Assembly (NCBI GenBank): GCA_023229575.1
Contig: JALNYZ010000027.1
Coordinates: forward strand, 1-55,947
Length of the DNA stretch: 55,947 bases
Source of the DNA: Prolixibacteraceae bacterium
GTDB lineage: Bacteria > Bacteroidota > Bacteroidia > Bacteroidales > Prolixibacteraceae
Direction: 5' to 3'
Part shown: in pieces, positions 34,144-43,734 of the stretch
Layout: every line of letters starts with the position of its first letter
Numbering within the stretch: position 1 is the first letter of the stretch
Notes under the pieces: generated by a model
Database searches by the model: none
Told to the model about the DNA's origin: nothing
What the model saw: the letters and a program-made list of their open reading frames with translations, nothing else
Translations under genes and position numbers: made by a program

Positions 34144-35721
34144 ATGAAGCAATTTGATTTTGATTTTGTAGTGATAGGCAGCGGATTGGCAGGTCTTATG
34201 GCAGCTTTTCACGCTTCTGCACATGGAAAGGTTGCCCTAATCTCCAAATCCGAGCTGGATGTGAGCAATTCTTACCACGCTCAGGGTGGCATTGCAGCAG
34301 CCATTGGCATGGACGACGATCCCATTAACCATTTTAACGACACACTTACGGCAGGACGTGGTTTGTGTGATCAAGATGCAGTTACTATTCTTGTCGAAGA
34401 GGGCCTAGCCCAGGTTCGCAACATGATTGCCATGGGTTTGGAATTTGACAAGGAGCCCAACGGGGAGTTGCTGCTTGGACTGGAGGGAGGACATTCCCAT
34501 CGTCGTATTCTCCATGCAGATGGGGATGCAACCGGTAAAATAATGACGGGCTTTATGCTTCAGAAAATCCGTTCGATCAAACAGATTACCCCTTTTGAAT
34601 ATACTACCGCTGTAAAAATATTTGCAGAAAACGGAATCTGCTTGGGCATTCAGGCCATGGATTATATGACCGGGGAGAATGCCATTTTCAACAGTAAAGC
34701 CACCATTTTGGCAACAGGGGGCTTATCCAGGATCTATGCGCGCTCTACCAATCCGCATACCGCTACCGGTGATGGATTTGCCCTTGCCTGGCAGGCTGGC
34801 GCACGACTGGCTGACATGGAGTTCATTCAATTCCATCCTACCGCGCTATCCATGGATGGGGAGGATGCCTATCTCATCAGTGAGGCAGTTCGCGGAGAAG
34901 GGGCCCATTTGATTGATTGTCTGGGAGAGCGGTTTATGCTAAAGCTTCATCCAATGGCTGAATTGGCCCCAAGGGACGTAGTTGCCTCGGCTATTTTTAA
35001 GCGAATGCAGGAGACTGGTTCAACTGTGTTCTTATGCCTTAAGCACCTGAAAGCTTCTTTCCTCAGGGAGCGTTTTCACTCCATCGATGCCAAATTGAAA
35101 AGCGTTGGCATCGACCTCACAAGCGATCTGATACCCATTTCCCCGGCAGCTCACTACACTGTCGGCGGGGTAAGGACCGATGTATGGGGACAGACCAATA
35201 TCAGTGGTCTCTTTGCCTGTGGCGAGGTAGCATCCACCGGGGTGATGGGTGCCAACAGACTGGCCAGCAATTCGTTGCTTGAATGCCTTGTCTATGGCAA
35301 AAGAATAGTAGAAAAGGCCAAAGATTTGCCAAAACCTACCGGGAACCAACTTCCAATCCAACCGGTGGAACTCCGTCAGGAGACAGATTTAACCTATCTG
35401 ATCATTAAAAATGAGCTGTCACAATTAATGAGTAACAAGGTAGGAATAGTGCGTAACCGCAATGGGATGGCTGAGGCCCTTAAAAGGGTCAACGAAATTA
35501 TTGAGCACTACCCTGACAACCAAACCGATTACAACGGGAAGAAAATTTATGAACTCGCCACTGTCTGCAGACTAATCTGCATCTCAGCCATGGAAAGGGA
35601 GGAGAGCCGTGGTGGTCACGTAAGGTCAGACTTTCCGGAAGAATCGGATAACCTGGTACATCATATCATCCAGGAGAAGGGGAAGAAAATAAGTACTGAA
35701 AAGGTCAGAAACAATATATGA
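34144..35721 (+). CDS. nadB: L-aspartate oxidase
   Basis: First enzyme of de novo NAD synthesis, it oxidises aspartate to iminoaspartate using FAD. The 525 residues match the family. Motifs: VVIGSGLAGLMAAFHA (FAD loop, residues 9-24), SNSYHAQGGIAAAIG, HRRILHADGDATG, EFIQFHPTAL (active-site segment), EAVRGEGAHLID, LAPRDVVASAI, HYTVGGVRTD and GEVASTGVMGANRLASNSLLE. The C-terminal helical domain is present. The gene overlaps nadC by four bases. Quinolinate synthase (nadA) is not visible in the window. Confidence 0.96.
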   Translation: MKQFDFDFVVIGSGLAGLMAAFHASAHGKVALISKSELDVSNSYHAQGGIAAAIGMDDDPINHFNDTLTAGRGLCDQDAVTILVEEGLAQVRNMIAMGLEFDKEPNGELLLGLEGGHSHRRILHADGDATGKIMTGFMLQKIRSIKQITPFEYTTAVKIFAENGICLGIQAMDYMTGENAIFNSKATILATGGLSRIYARSTNPHTATGDGFALAWQAGARLADMEFIQFHPTALSMDGEDAYLISEAVRGEGAHLIDCLGERFMLKLHPMAELAPRDVVASAIFKRMQETGSTVFLCLKHLKASFLRERFHSIDAKLKSVGIDLTSDLIPISPAAHYTVGGVRTDVWGQTNISGLFACGEVASTGVMGANRLASNSLLECLVYGKRIVEKAKDLPKPTGNQLPIQPVELRQETDLTYLIIKNELSQLMSNKVGIVRNRNGMAEALKRVNEIIEHYPDNQTDYNGKKIYELATVCRLICISAMEREESRGGHVRSDFPEESDNLVHHIIQEKGKKISTEKVRNNI

Positions 35722-36569
35722 TCATGTACAGATCAAAATATCAGCACCTTGAATCAATAATTGAGCAAGCACTCAACGAAGATATCGGGACAGGAGACAT
35801 CACCACCAATTCCTTGATCCCTGAGTCGATGGAACGATCAGCCACCATGGTGGCCAAAGCCAATGGAATCATTGCTGGGATGGAGGTAGCAGAGGCAGTT
35901 TTCAAATATTTGTCTCCTCAAATCATTTGGAAACCTTTCGTCAGGGACGGTGATGCCGTTGTAAAGGGAACCCTTCTCGTTGAAATGACCGGTTCATTTC
36001 GGGCCTTGCTCACCGGCGAACGTCTTGCCCTCAATTTCCTGCAAAGAATGAGCGGAATTGCCACGATGACCCACCTTTTTGTGGAACAGGTAGCCGGCTT
36101 TGGGATAAAAATATTGGATACAAGAAAAACCGTCCCTGGATTGCGTTTGCTGGATAAATATGCCGTTAAGGCCGGCGGTGGGGAGAACCACAGAATTGGA
36201 CTCTACGACATGGTATTGATCAAGGACAACCACATCAAAGTTGCCGGAGGAATAAAAAACGCCGTTGAACAGATCAGGAAGGTGATCCCGGCAGGAATGA
36301 AAATAGAGGTAGAAACAAACACATTGGCAGAGGTGCAACAGGCTCTGGAGATGAAGGCCGATATCATCATGCTCGACAACATGTCGAACGAAATGATGCG
36401 AACCTGCGCGGAGACCATCAATCACCGTTCAAAAGTGGAAGCATCAGGTAACATGAGCCTGGAAAGAGTCAGGGAGGTCGCCGCAACCGGAGTGGATTAC
36501 ATCTCTATCGGGGCGTTGACCCATTCTGTAACAGCGTTGGATATCAGCATGAATATTAAAAACAATTGA
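35718..36569 (+). CDS. nadC: Quinolinate phosphoribosyltransferase (decarboxylating)
   Basis: It converts quinolinate and PRPP to nicotinate mononucleotide. The 283 residues contain EDIGTGDITTNSLIP, GERLALNFLQRMSGIAT, the signature DTRKTVPGLRLLDKYAVKAGGG..HR, LIKDNHI and the C-terminal EVETNTLAEV, IMLDNMS, ASGNMSLE and ISIGALTHS segments. The ATG at 35718 overlaps the nadB stop (ATGA), so both proteins are made from one message. A second ATG two codons later is also possible. The stop overlaps the TTG of coaX. Confidence 0.96.
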   Translation: MIMYRSKYQHLESIIEQALNEDIGTGDITTNSLIPESMERSATMVAKANGIIAGMEVAEAVFKYLSPQIIWKPFVRDGDAVVKGTLLVEMTGSFRALLTGERLALNFLQRMSGIATMTHLFVEQVAGFGIKILDTRKTVPGLRLLDKYAVKAGGGENHRIGLYDMVLIKDNHIKVAGGIKNAVEQIRKVIPAGMKIEVETNTLAEVQQALEMKADIIMLDNMSNEMMRTCAETINHRSKVEASGNMSLERVREVAATGVDYISIGALTHSVTALDISMNIKNN

Positions 36570-37306
36570 TTTTGAATTTAGTCGTCGATATTGGAAACAG
36601 CAGGACAAAATTGGCCATCTTTTTGAAAAAGGAGTTGATTGATTCATGGACAGTCGACGAACTAAAGATCGGCCGGCTGGAGGAGATTAAAAAAAACTAT
36701 CCTGATCTTAGGAGGGCCATCCTCTCCTCGGTTTCCACTACCGATCCGGAAGTCATCAGTTACTTAAAATCCGGATTTAGCTATTTTCTGGAGCTTAATT
36801 ATCTGACACCGGTCCCAATAAATAATCAGTACAAGTCGCCACAAACCCTTGGATTGGATCGGTTGGCTGCCGCAATAGGCGCCCGGGAATTGTTCCCGGG
36901 GAAAGATTTGCTGGTAATTGATGCTGGAACTGCCGTCACATTGGACCTGATCGAAAGCAATGGCACTTTTTTGGGTGGCAATATATCGCCCGGACTACAG
37001 AGCCGGTTTCGTGCTTTGCATGAATTTACAAGGAATTTACCGCTGATCGCAGAAAAAGGTGAATATTTGGAAATAGGGCAGACATCCGAAGAGGCTATCC
37101 GTTCAGGGGTCATTAATGGCATGGTTTTCGAAATGGATGGTTCAATAGATTTGTTCAGAAAAAAAAGGCCTGGCTTACAACCACTACTGACTGGCGGGGA
37201 TGCGCTTTTCTTTGAAAGAAGATTAAAAAATGCCATATTTGTAAAGTTTGAAATTACACTCATAGGTTTAAACCGAATTCTAGAATATAATGTTGAAAAT
37301 CAATAA
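36566..37306 (+). CDS. coaX: Type III pantothenate kinase
   Basis: First step of coenzyme A synthesis, it phosphorylates pantothenate. The 246 residues show DIGNSRTKLAIF (phosphate loop, N-terminus), TPVPINNQYKSPQTLGLDRLAA, IDAGTAVTLDLIE, FLGGNISPGL and a late LTGGDA. The start is TTG 36566 or TTG 36572. Either way the gene overlaps or abuts nadC, so it is translationally coupled. Its last 17 bases overlap the next start at 37290. It links NAD and CoA synthesis in one transcript. Confidence 0.94.
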   Translation: MILNLVVDIGNSRTKLAIFLKKELIDSWTVDELKIGRLEEIKKNYPDLRRAILSSVSTTDPEVISYLKSGFSYFLELNYLTPVPINNQYKSPQTLGLDRLAAAIGARELFPGKDLLVIDAGTAVTLDLIESNGTFLGGNISPGLQSRFRALHEFTRNLPLIAEKGEYLEIGQTSEEAIRSGVINGMVFEMDGSIDLFRKKRPGLQPLLTGGDALFFERRLKNAIFVKFEITLIGLNRILEYNVENQ

Positions 37307-38582
37307 ATTGAATTTTTTCGCAATCATCGTCATTTTGTTAGTTCCGGCAGTAATGTTCGGACAAAACAGCAGCAGCACAAGTTCTCCTTACTCCCGGTTT
37401 GGATTCGGAACCATGAGCGGCAGTAGTTTTGGTAGAGGTGACGGAATGGGTGGGATCGGCATTGGAACACGAAACAGTTTCCAGATCAACACGACCAATC
37501 CTGCCTCATACACTTCGATTGATTCGCTGACTTTCCTTATGCAGTTTGGAATAGAATCCAGATTTACCTACTCCCAATCTGCCACCACCAACAATACAAG
37601 GAACAATGTTAATTTTAACCACCTCACTTTTGCCATGCCATTCACCAAATGGTGGGCCGGATCATTTGGAATAACACCCTATGCATCAAAAGGATACAGT
37701 ATTATTTCGTCTGAAGGGGCAGCCGATCTGATGGTAAATTCCACCTTTTCAGGCTCAGGCACCTTGACAAAATTTTATTTTGGAAACGCCATAAAATTGG
37801 GAAAGAATCTCTCTTTGGGCGTGAATACCTGGTTTTTGTTTGGGAAAATCACAGATAACACCTACATCTATTCCCCGAACGATGCCTTTGCATATGACTA
37901 CTTGAAAGACAATAGCCTGAGTGCCCATGGATTTGGAATATCAAGTGGTCTGCAATACCAGATCATAACAAAAAATAACAACAGTTTTACCTTTGGAGCC
38001 ACTTTTGATCCAAAAATTAACATTAGCTCAAACTACATTATTCAGGAGGAGCGTGCGCTCTTCCGTGGATCTTCCACCATTGCAGAAATTGTGGATACGA
38101 TACAACACGTTGAGTCGAGTAACAAGGGATTGCAGCTTCCAGTGTCCTATGGGGCAGGTTTCTCCTACACCATTAAATCAAAAATCACCTTTGGAGCGGA
38201 TGCATTGTATCAACAGTGGAAAGGATGTGATTTTTTGGGCCAGCCAGCTACCTATCTAGCCAATAGTAGTAAATATTCAGCCGGTTTCGAATACACCCCT
38301 AACCTATACTCCATTCGTAGCTACTGGGAAAGAGTACAGTATCGCTTGGGCGGCTTTATTGAAAACTCCTATTTGAGCCTCAACGGGTCTCAGATCAAAG
38401 GAGTTGCTGCTACTTTTGGAGTTGGTTTGCCGATGGGACGGTCGAGGTCCACGCTGAATATTTCAGGCGAATTCGGGAAATTGGGCACAATACAAAACAA
38501 TTTAATAAAGGAGACTTACGGTAAAATAACGGTACATTTCATGTTACATGACCGATGGTTCTTCAAAACAAAATTTGACTAG
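37290..38582 (+). CDS. Outer membrane beta-barrel protein, unknown function
   Basis: The protein has 430 residues with a signal peptide (KLNFFAIIVILLVPAVMFG, then QNSSS) and alternating amphipathic strands to the C-terminus. SSPYSRFGFGTMSGSSFGRG and IGTRNSFQINTTNPASYTSIDSLTFL are characteristic of a Bacteroidota-specific FadL/PorV-like barrel found next to coaX and lptC. The 17-base overlap with coaX ties it to that operon. It may be involved in envelope assembly. No enzyme motif is present. Confidence 0.82.
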   Translation: MLKINKLNFFAIIVILLVPAVMFGQNSSSTSSPYSRFGFGTMSGSSFGRGDGMGGIGIGTRNSFQINTTNPASYTSIDSLTFLMQFGIESRFTYSQSATTNNTRNNVNFNHLTFAMPFTKWWAGSFGITPYASKGYSIISSEGAADLMVNSTFSGSGTLTKFYFGNAIKLGKNLSLGVNTWFLFGKITDNTYIYSPNDAFAYDYLKDNSLSAHGFGISSGLQYQIITKNNNSFTFGATFDPKINISSNYIIQEERALFRGSSTIAEIVDTIQHVESSNKGLQLPVSYGAGFSYTIKSKITFGADALYQQWKGCDFLGQPATYLANSSKYSAGFEYTPNLYSIRSYWERVQYRLGGFIENSYLSLNGSQIKGVAATFGVGLPMGRSRSTLNISGEFGKLGTIQNNLIKETYGKITVHFMLHDRWFFKTKFD

Positions 38583-38753
38583 ATCACGGCCGATCCATCT
38601 TTGAAATTCTGATCGGAACAAGTCATCAGTTTGCCTTCTGTATTATTATTGGTATTGTGCGTAGCCATTGACATTCACAGCAAAATAACCGAGGAAAATA
38701 CGGTCAGGAATATAAGAACGTTTGAATTCAAAGTTCTATGCCTTATTTAAAAA

Positions 38754-39356
38754 ATGGAAAATAAAAACGTGAATGATAAGCGGGAAAAAGGCAGTCTATC
38801 CTATGGCTGCATAATCGTTGCTTTATTTGTGGCCCTCATTATTTCCGCCTGTCAAATGAAAGTATCAACCGATATTCCGGCTGTTCTATTAAACGAAGCC
38901 AAAATGCAGGATATGGAAGCCATTAATTTTGAGACTTTCTATACTGATTCGGGGGTGGTAAAGTACCATTTGCAGGCCCCCAAATTACTGGTTTACGAAG
39001 ACGATCCCAAAAACCGCTACAATGACTTCCCGGATGGCTTTATCATGCAGCGATACGATCTTAACAGAAAGATCATCTCCCAAATGTCGGGCAATCATGG
39101 AAAATATTTTGTAAACGATAAAAGATGGGAGGCAAATGGGAATGTGGTTCTTGTAAACAGTGAAGGGGATACACTAAGATCTGAAGAGTTAAAATACAAT
39201 CAGGCAGAGGATCTGATCTATTCCGATCAATTTGTAAGTATCAAAAAAGGGGATCAGTACATCACCGGTACCGGGGGCTTTAAATCGGATACGCAAATGT
39301 CGAAATGGTCATTTATCAAGACCAAAGGGCATCTTTATGTGGAGGGTGGAGAATAA
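38754..39356 (+). CDS. lptC: LPS export protein LptC
   Basis: The protein has 200 residues. A single N-terminal hydrophobic segment (IIVALFVALIISAC) with a lipobox-like Cys anchors it at the inner membrane. The rest is a beta-jellyroll of the LptC/OstA type: ETFYTDSGVVKYHLQAPKLL, YNDFPDGFIMQRYD, GNHGKYFVNDKRWEANGNVVL, LRSEELKYNQAEDLIYS. It passes lipopolysaccharide from LptBFG to LptA across the periplasm. It is followed within 16 bases by the CNNM/CBS gene and lies in the conserved coaX-lptC-ppiD order. Confidence 0.9.
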   Translation: MENKNVNDKREKGSLSYGCIIVALFVALIISACQMKVSTDIPAVLLNEAKMQDMEAINFETFYTDSGVVKYHLQAPKLLVYEDDPKNRYNDFPDGFIMQRYDLNRKIISQMSGNHGKYFVNDKRWEANGNVVLVNSEGDTLRSEELKYNQAEDLIYSDQFVSIKKGDQYITGTGGFKSDTQMSKWSFIKTKGHLYVEGGE

Positions 39357-39371
39357 AACTGAACCAAAGCC

Positions 39372-40640
39372 ATGAACGAGCTAACCATCATCCTGATCAC
39401 ACTGTTAGCCTCCGCATTCTTCGCGGGGATGGAGATTGCTTTTTTCTCATCAGACAAACTCCGTCTTGAACTCGATAAGGGGAAGCACCGGCTGAGCGGG
39501 AAAATTATCGGCATATTCTATCGAAACCCAGGTCAATACATTGCAACACTGCTGGTTGGCAACAATATTGCATTGGTTGTTTACAGTTTGGCTTTTGCCA
39601 ACCTGATGCAGCCATTTATTTCAGGTATGGTTGTCAACGAAACCGTTAACCTGGTCATTCAAACTACCATTTCTACGATTCTGATTCTGATTGTTGCCGA
39701 TTTCCTTCCCAAAGCGATATTCAGGATCAATCCGAATATGGCATTGAATTTTCTTTCACTTCCGGTAGCCCTTTTCTATCTCCTGTTTTATCCGATTACA
39801 AAATTTGCCACAAGTCTCTCTAAATTGGTACTGAAGTTCATCTTCAAAGTAAAAATCGTGCAAAAAAATGAGGGCCGCGTATTTGGACGAATTGATCTGA
39901 ACAACCTCTTCGGAAGAATGGATGGTATCAATTTGGCTCACAGCCACAACATTGACAACGAGATCAAACTCTTTCAAAACGCACTTGATTTCTCAAAATT
40001 GAAGATCCGGGAGTGCATGATTCCTCGTACAGAAATGGTGATGCTCGAGTTAAACGAAGAGATGGGGATACTCAGGCAAAAATTCGTTGAAACCGGCTTT
40101 TCCAAAATTATGATCTTTGAAGGTTCATCCGACAATATCATCGGCTATGTGCACTCGTCCGACCTGTTTCACAACCCGGCCAACATTCAGGGTTGTCTGC
40201 GCAAAATATCGTTTGTGCCGGAAACCATGGAAGCCAACAAACTCCTCAGCATTTTGCTGCGCGACCACAGAAGTACCGCCATTGTGGTGGATGAATTTGG
40301 TGGAACGGCAGGAATGGTGACAACAGAAGATATTCTTGAGGAGATATTCGGAGAGATCGAAGATGAGCATGATACGCCAGATTTGGTGGAAAAGAAGCTT
40401 AACGATAATCATTTCGTCTTTTCCGGGCGAACACCCATCTCCTACCTAAACGAAAATTACGGATTAAGAATTGAAGAAGATGAGCAATATGAAACGCTGG
40501 CAGGGTACATATTGTTCCACCATTCAACCTTTCCAAAAATAAACTCAGTCTTGATCATTGAGAGTTACGAATTCAAGATTTTGAGGAGTACCAAAACCAG
40601 AATTGAACTGGTCGAGATGAAAAAAATCAGTAATTTGTAA
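39372..40640 (+). CDS. CNNM/CBS-domain membrane protein (HlyC/CorC family)
   Basis: The protein has 422 residues. Residues 1-190 are a CNNM (DUF21) domain with about four membrane helices (LTIILITLLASAFFAGMEIAFFS). Residues 210-335 are two CBS domains (IRECMIPRTEMVMLE; TTEDILEEIFGEIEDE), and the C-terminal part (about 345-420) is the CorC_HlyC FAD-like domain (GRTPISYLNENYGL). Members transport or regulate Mg2+ and other divalent ions. In gliding Bacteroidota a paralogue is GldE. It is co-transcribed with lptC. Confidence 0.88.
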   Translation: MNELTIILITLLASAFFAGMEIAFFSSDKLRLELDKGKHRLSGKIIGIFYRNPGQYIATLLVGNNIALVVYSLAFANLMQPFISGMVVNETVNLVIQTTISTILILIVADFLPKAIFRINPNMALNFLSLPVALFYLLFYPITKFATSLSKLVLKFIFKVKIVQKNEGRVFGRIDLNNLFGRMDGINLAHSHNIDNEIKLFQNALDFSKLKIRECMIPRTEMVMLELNEEMGILRQKFVETGFSKIMIFEGSSDNIIGYVHSSDLFHNPANIQGCLRKISFVPETMEANKLLSILLRDHRSTAIVVDEFGGTAGMVTTEDILEEIFGEIEDEHDTPDLVEKKLNDNHFVFSGRTPISYLNENYGLRIEEDEQYETLAGYILFHHSTFPKINSVLIIESYEFKILRSTKTRIELVEMKKISNL

Positions 40641-40747
40641 AATTGAGCGTTTTGTTCAGTTTTAAAATCCTAAAATTGCTATATTCGTACGCTCAAAAAA
40701 CAGGATAAAAGATTTATCAGTTAAGTAAATAAATAACCAGAAAACGG

Positions 40748-42853
40748 ATGGCAACATTAGAGAAAATCAGAAACCGTGCAGGGATAGGAATCACCATCTT
40801 TATTGGATTGGCGCTGGCAGCATTTGTTCTTGGAGACGCTGTACAATCAGGCAGTTCGATCATGCGTGGCAACCAGCAGGAGATTGCAAAAATTGCCGGC
40901 AAAAGTGTCGATTACAAAGAGTTTCAAAAGAAAGTTGATGACCTCTCAGATATTTACAAAATGAATTCTGGATCCACATCTTTGGATCAAAAAACGACTG
41001 AACAGATCAGGGAACAAACCTGGATGTCGATGGTCAGGAACATTACCATGAAAGATATCTATGAAAATCTCGGCATCGCAGTTACATCCAATGAACTTTT
41101 CGAACTCGTTCAGGGCGAAAATCCTCATGCGATCATTCAAAGTCTTTTCCGAGATCAAAAAACGGGCACCATTAATCGTGCGGCCCTTATTCAATTTCTG
41201 AAATACCAGCAGTCGAACACCAATGGTCCGGAGCACAACTACTGGCTTTTTGTCGAAAACCAGATTCAGGAGGAGCGTAGTTTTGCCAAATACAACAATT
41301 TGCTGTCAAAAGGTATCTATACAACCAACGATGAGGCCAAGTTAAACCTGGAAGGCAAAAACAAAAAGGTAAACATCGAATATGTCGGAAAACTATACAG
41401 TTCTGTATCTGACAGTTCTGTCCGTGTATCAACGGCCGAACTGGAAGCCTATTACGAAGCCCACAAAGAAAAATACAAACAGGAAGCCAGCCGCGAAATT
41501 GAATACATTCTTTTTCCGGTAGTTGCCTCGAAAGGTGATGAGGATAAAGTGATCAAGTGGATCAATGACATAAAACCCGAATTTGCTACCGTTGAAGATC
41601 CTGCTGCTTATGTAAACATCAATTCCGACAAACAGTTTGACCCAGCCTTTTATAAAAAATCGGATCTTCCTGCCAATATCTCCGAATTTGCTTTCGCAGG
41701 TAAAGCCGGTGATATCTATGGCCCATACAAAGAGGGACAAAGCTGGAAATTGTGCAAGATCCAAAAGTTCGAAGAACTGCCGGATTCTGTAAATGCCCGT
41801 CATATTCTCATTCGTGTAACCTCACAGGCAGAAACTGCAAAGGCCAAAAGCACTGCAGACAGTTTGAAGCGTGTACTCACGCTTGGTGGCGATTTCGCCG
41901 CACTCGCACGCAAATATTCTGGTGATGAAGGTTCTGCTGTGAAAGGTGGCGAGCTTGGCTGGTTTAAAAGAGGGATGATGGTCAAACCATTCGACGATGC
42001 TGCATTCTTCGGCAAAGTAAATGACTATCAGGTTGTCTCTTCCCAATTTGGCATCCATTTAATTCAGGTCTTAAAACGCGGGAATACTACAATGAACGTC
42101 CAGTTGGCAACCATTGTACGCAACATTGAGCCAAGCAGTCAGACCTATCAGCAAACCTACTCCCAGGCTTCGAAATTTGCTTCTGAAAACCGCGACCTGA
42201 AAGCATTCCGTGCAGCAGTAACAGCACAGGGCCTAAACAAACGCCTGGCATCCCTTTATGAAGCAGACAAAGAGGTGGCCGGACTTGAAAATTCAAGATT
42301 ATTGGTTCGCGCCACATTCAAAGCGGAATTAGAAAAGCCTGTTCTCAGTACTGAAGGAACGCCAATATTTGAATTGGGGTCCCAGTTTGTGGTTGCTCAT
42401 CTAAGTGGCATTCAGGAGAAAGGATATTCCAGCCTGAGTGTCAACAAGCCAACCATTGAAATGACTATCAGAAAAGATAAAAAAGCAGAACATCTGAAAG
42501 CGAAAATGTCCGGTAAAACAGACCTCACCTCACTTGCTTCTTCTGTCGGCTCTAAAGTTGAACAAGCACAAGATATCAATTTTGAAACCTATTCTATCCC
42601 CGGACTTGGCGCCGAGCCGTCGATTGCCGGTGTTTCATCTGCTCTTGAACCAGGCGGGGTTTCCAAACCAGTCTCGGGCTCCAATGGTGTTTATGTTGTG
42701 AAGGCAACTGCTGTGAACAAAGCAATGGGTTCAGATCTGGCAGCTGAGAAATATCAGGCTAAAATGGCCCTGGGATACAGGATTTCCGTTCAGGCATTTG
42801 ATGCATTACGAGAGAATGCCGGTGTTGTCGACAAACGTGCAAAATTCTATTGA
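40748..42853 (+). CDS. ppiD: PpiD/SurA-type peptidyl-prolyl isomerase
   Basis: The protein has 701 residues. One N-terminal membrane anchor (GIGITIFIGLALAAFVLG) is followed by a SurA_N chaperone domain (about 40-260), then a PpiC parvulin domain at about 350-445 (ARHILIRV, FAALARKYSGDEGSAVKGGELGWF, SQFGIHLIQV). A second, weaker chaperone part completes the protein. It folds outer membrane proteins on the periplasmic side of the inner membrane. It is the last gene of the nadB-to-ppiD run and ends at a perfect 22-bp hairpin. Confidence 0.9.
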   Translation: MATLEKIRNRAGIGITIFIGLALAAFVLGDAVQSGSSIMRGNQQEIAKIAGKSVDYKEFQKKVDDLSDIYKMNSGSTSLDQKTTEQIREQTWMSMVRNITMKDIYENLGIAVTSNELFELVQGENPHAIIQSLFRDQKTGTINRAALIQFLKYQQSNTNGPEHNYWLFVENQIQEERSFAKYNNLLSKGIYTTNDEAKLNLEGKNKKVNIEYVGKLYSSVSDSSVRVSTAELEAYYEAHKEKYKQEASREIEYILFPVVASKGDEDKVIKWINDIKPEFATVEDPAAYVNINSDKQFDPAFYKKSDLPANISEFAFAGKAGDIYGPYKEGQSWKLCKIQKFEELPDSVNARHILIRVTSQAETAKAKSTADSLKRVLTLGGDFAALARKYSGDEGSAVKGGELGWFKRGMMVKPFDDAAFFGKVNDYQVVSSQFGIHLIQVLKRGNTTMNVQLATIVRNIEPSSQTYQQTYSQASKFASENRDLKAFRAAVTAQGLNKRLASLYEADKEVAGLENSRLLVRATFKAELEKPVLSTEGTPIFELGSQFVVAHLSGIQEKGYSSLSVNKPTIEMTIRKDKKAEHLKAKMSGKTDLTSLASSVGSKVEQAQDINFETYSIPGLGAEPSIAGVSSALEPGGVSKPVSGSNGVYVVKATAVNKAMGSDLAAEKYQAKMALGYRISVQAFDALRENAGVVDKRAKFY

Positions 42854-42870
42854 TCAGTTGATCATTCTTG

Positions 42871-42918
42871 TCATAAAACAGAAAAGGATGCCGTCTGGCA
42901 TCCTTTTCTGTTTTATGA
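42871..42918. terminator. Perfect bidirectional terminator between ppiD and ispE
   Basis: A 22-base arm (42871-42892, core GAAAAGGATGCC) pairs perfectly with 42897-42918 around loop GTCT. The A/T-rich flanks supply T-runs both ways. The ispE stop codon (42913-42915) lies inside the right arm. Confidence 0.9.
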
Positions 42919-43734
42919 CAGCTCCTCCTGCCAGATAAATGAACCGGGCGGAAAATCGTCTGAGTTAAAAACCGGTTTCTTATCAAAAATTCCATAAACG
43001 GATGAACCGCTGCCCGACATGGAAGCATAAACAGCACCCATATCAGAAAGTCGGCCTTTGATATAAGCCAATTCGGGAAATTTCACAAAGAGCGTTGTCT
43101 CAAAATCATTTTTGATCCTGCCTTTCCAGTTAGATATAGGTTCGCCAATAATCTCTTTGAAATTAAACAGATATTCGGTAGGAACCACTTCCGCGTAAGC
43201 AGTTTTGGTGTCCACCCCGAAAGGAGGTTTAATCAAAATCAAATAGCGCCCTTTTAAGGAAAAGTCCATCATTTCAAGAATTGCCCCTGTTCCGGTCGCA
43301 TAAGCCGCCCTGTTTTCCAGAAAGAACGAACAGTCTGCCCCAAGCCTTTCCACCAAGGATTTTATTTTCCCCAGCGGAATATTTAGTTCAAAATGGTCAT
43401 TCAGCGACCTCAGGAAAAAGGCAGCATCTGATGATCCTCCACCCAATCCGGCCCCGTAAGGAATTACTTTGTGGAGATGGATATCCAATCCAGGCAGCGT
43501 ACATACTTCTTGCAGCAGCCTGTACGCCTTAACCACAATATTATTCTCAGGATCGATGTTCAGATTCAGTCCACTGCCGGCAAAATTGACCTCATTGCCT
43601 CCGTTCCCAACATATTCGAGGGCATCTTTCATACCAATCGGATAAAAGAGGGTCTCAATATCGTGGTAACCATCATCCCGTTTCCGCAGGATATTGAGTC
43701 CGATGTTGATCTTGGCGTTGGGGAAGAGAACCAT
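42913..43734 (-). CDS. ispE: 4-diphosphocytidyl-2-C-methyl-D-erythritol kinase
   Basis: This GHMP kinase of the MEP isoprenoid pathway has 273 residues. Features: N-terminal FPNAKINIGLNILRKRDDGYHDIETL, the phosphate loop PYGAGLGGGSSDAAFFLRSL (about 90-110) and the C-terminal MSGSGSSVYGIF. The start ATG at 43734 gives the usual MVLFPNAKIN. It is convergent with ppiD and shares its terminator. Upstream the strand enters a repeat-filled gap. Confidence 0.94.
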   Translation of the reverse strand: MVLFPNAKINIGLNILRKRDDGYHDIETLFYPIGMKDALEYVGNGGNEVNFAGSGLNLNIDPENNIVVKAYRLLQEVCTLPGLDIHLHKVIPYGAGLGGGSSDAAFFLRSLNDHFELNIPLGKIKSLVERLGADCSFFLENRAAYATGTGAILEMMDFSLKGRYLILIKPPFGVDTKTAYAEVVPTEYLFNFKEIIGEPISNWKGRIKNDFETTLFVKFPELAYIKGRLSDMGAVYASMSGSGSSVYGIFDKKPVFNSDDFPPGSFIWQEELS

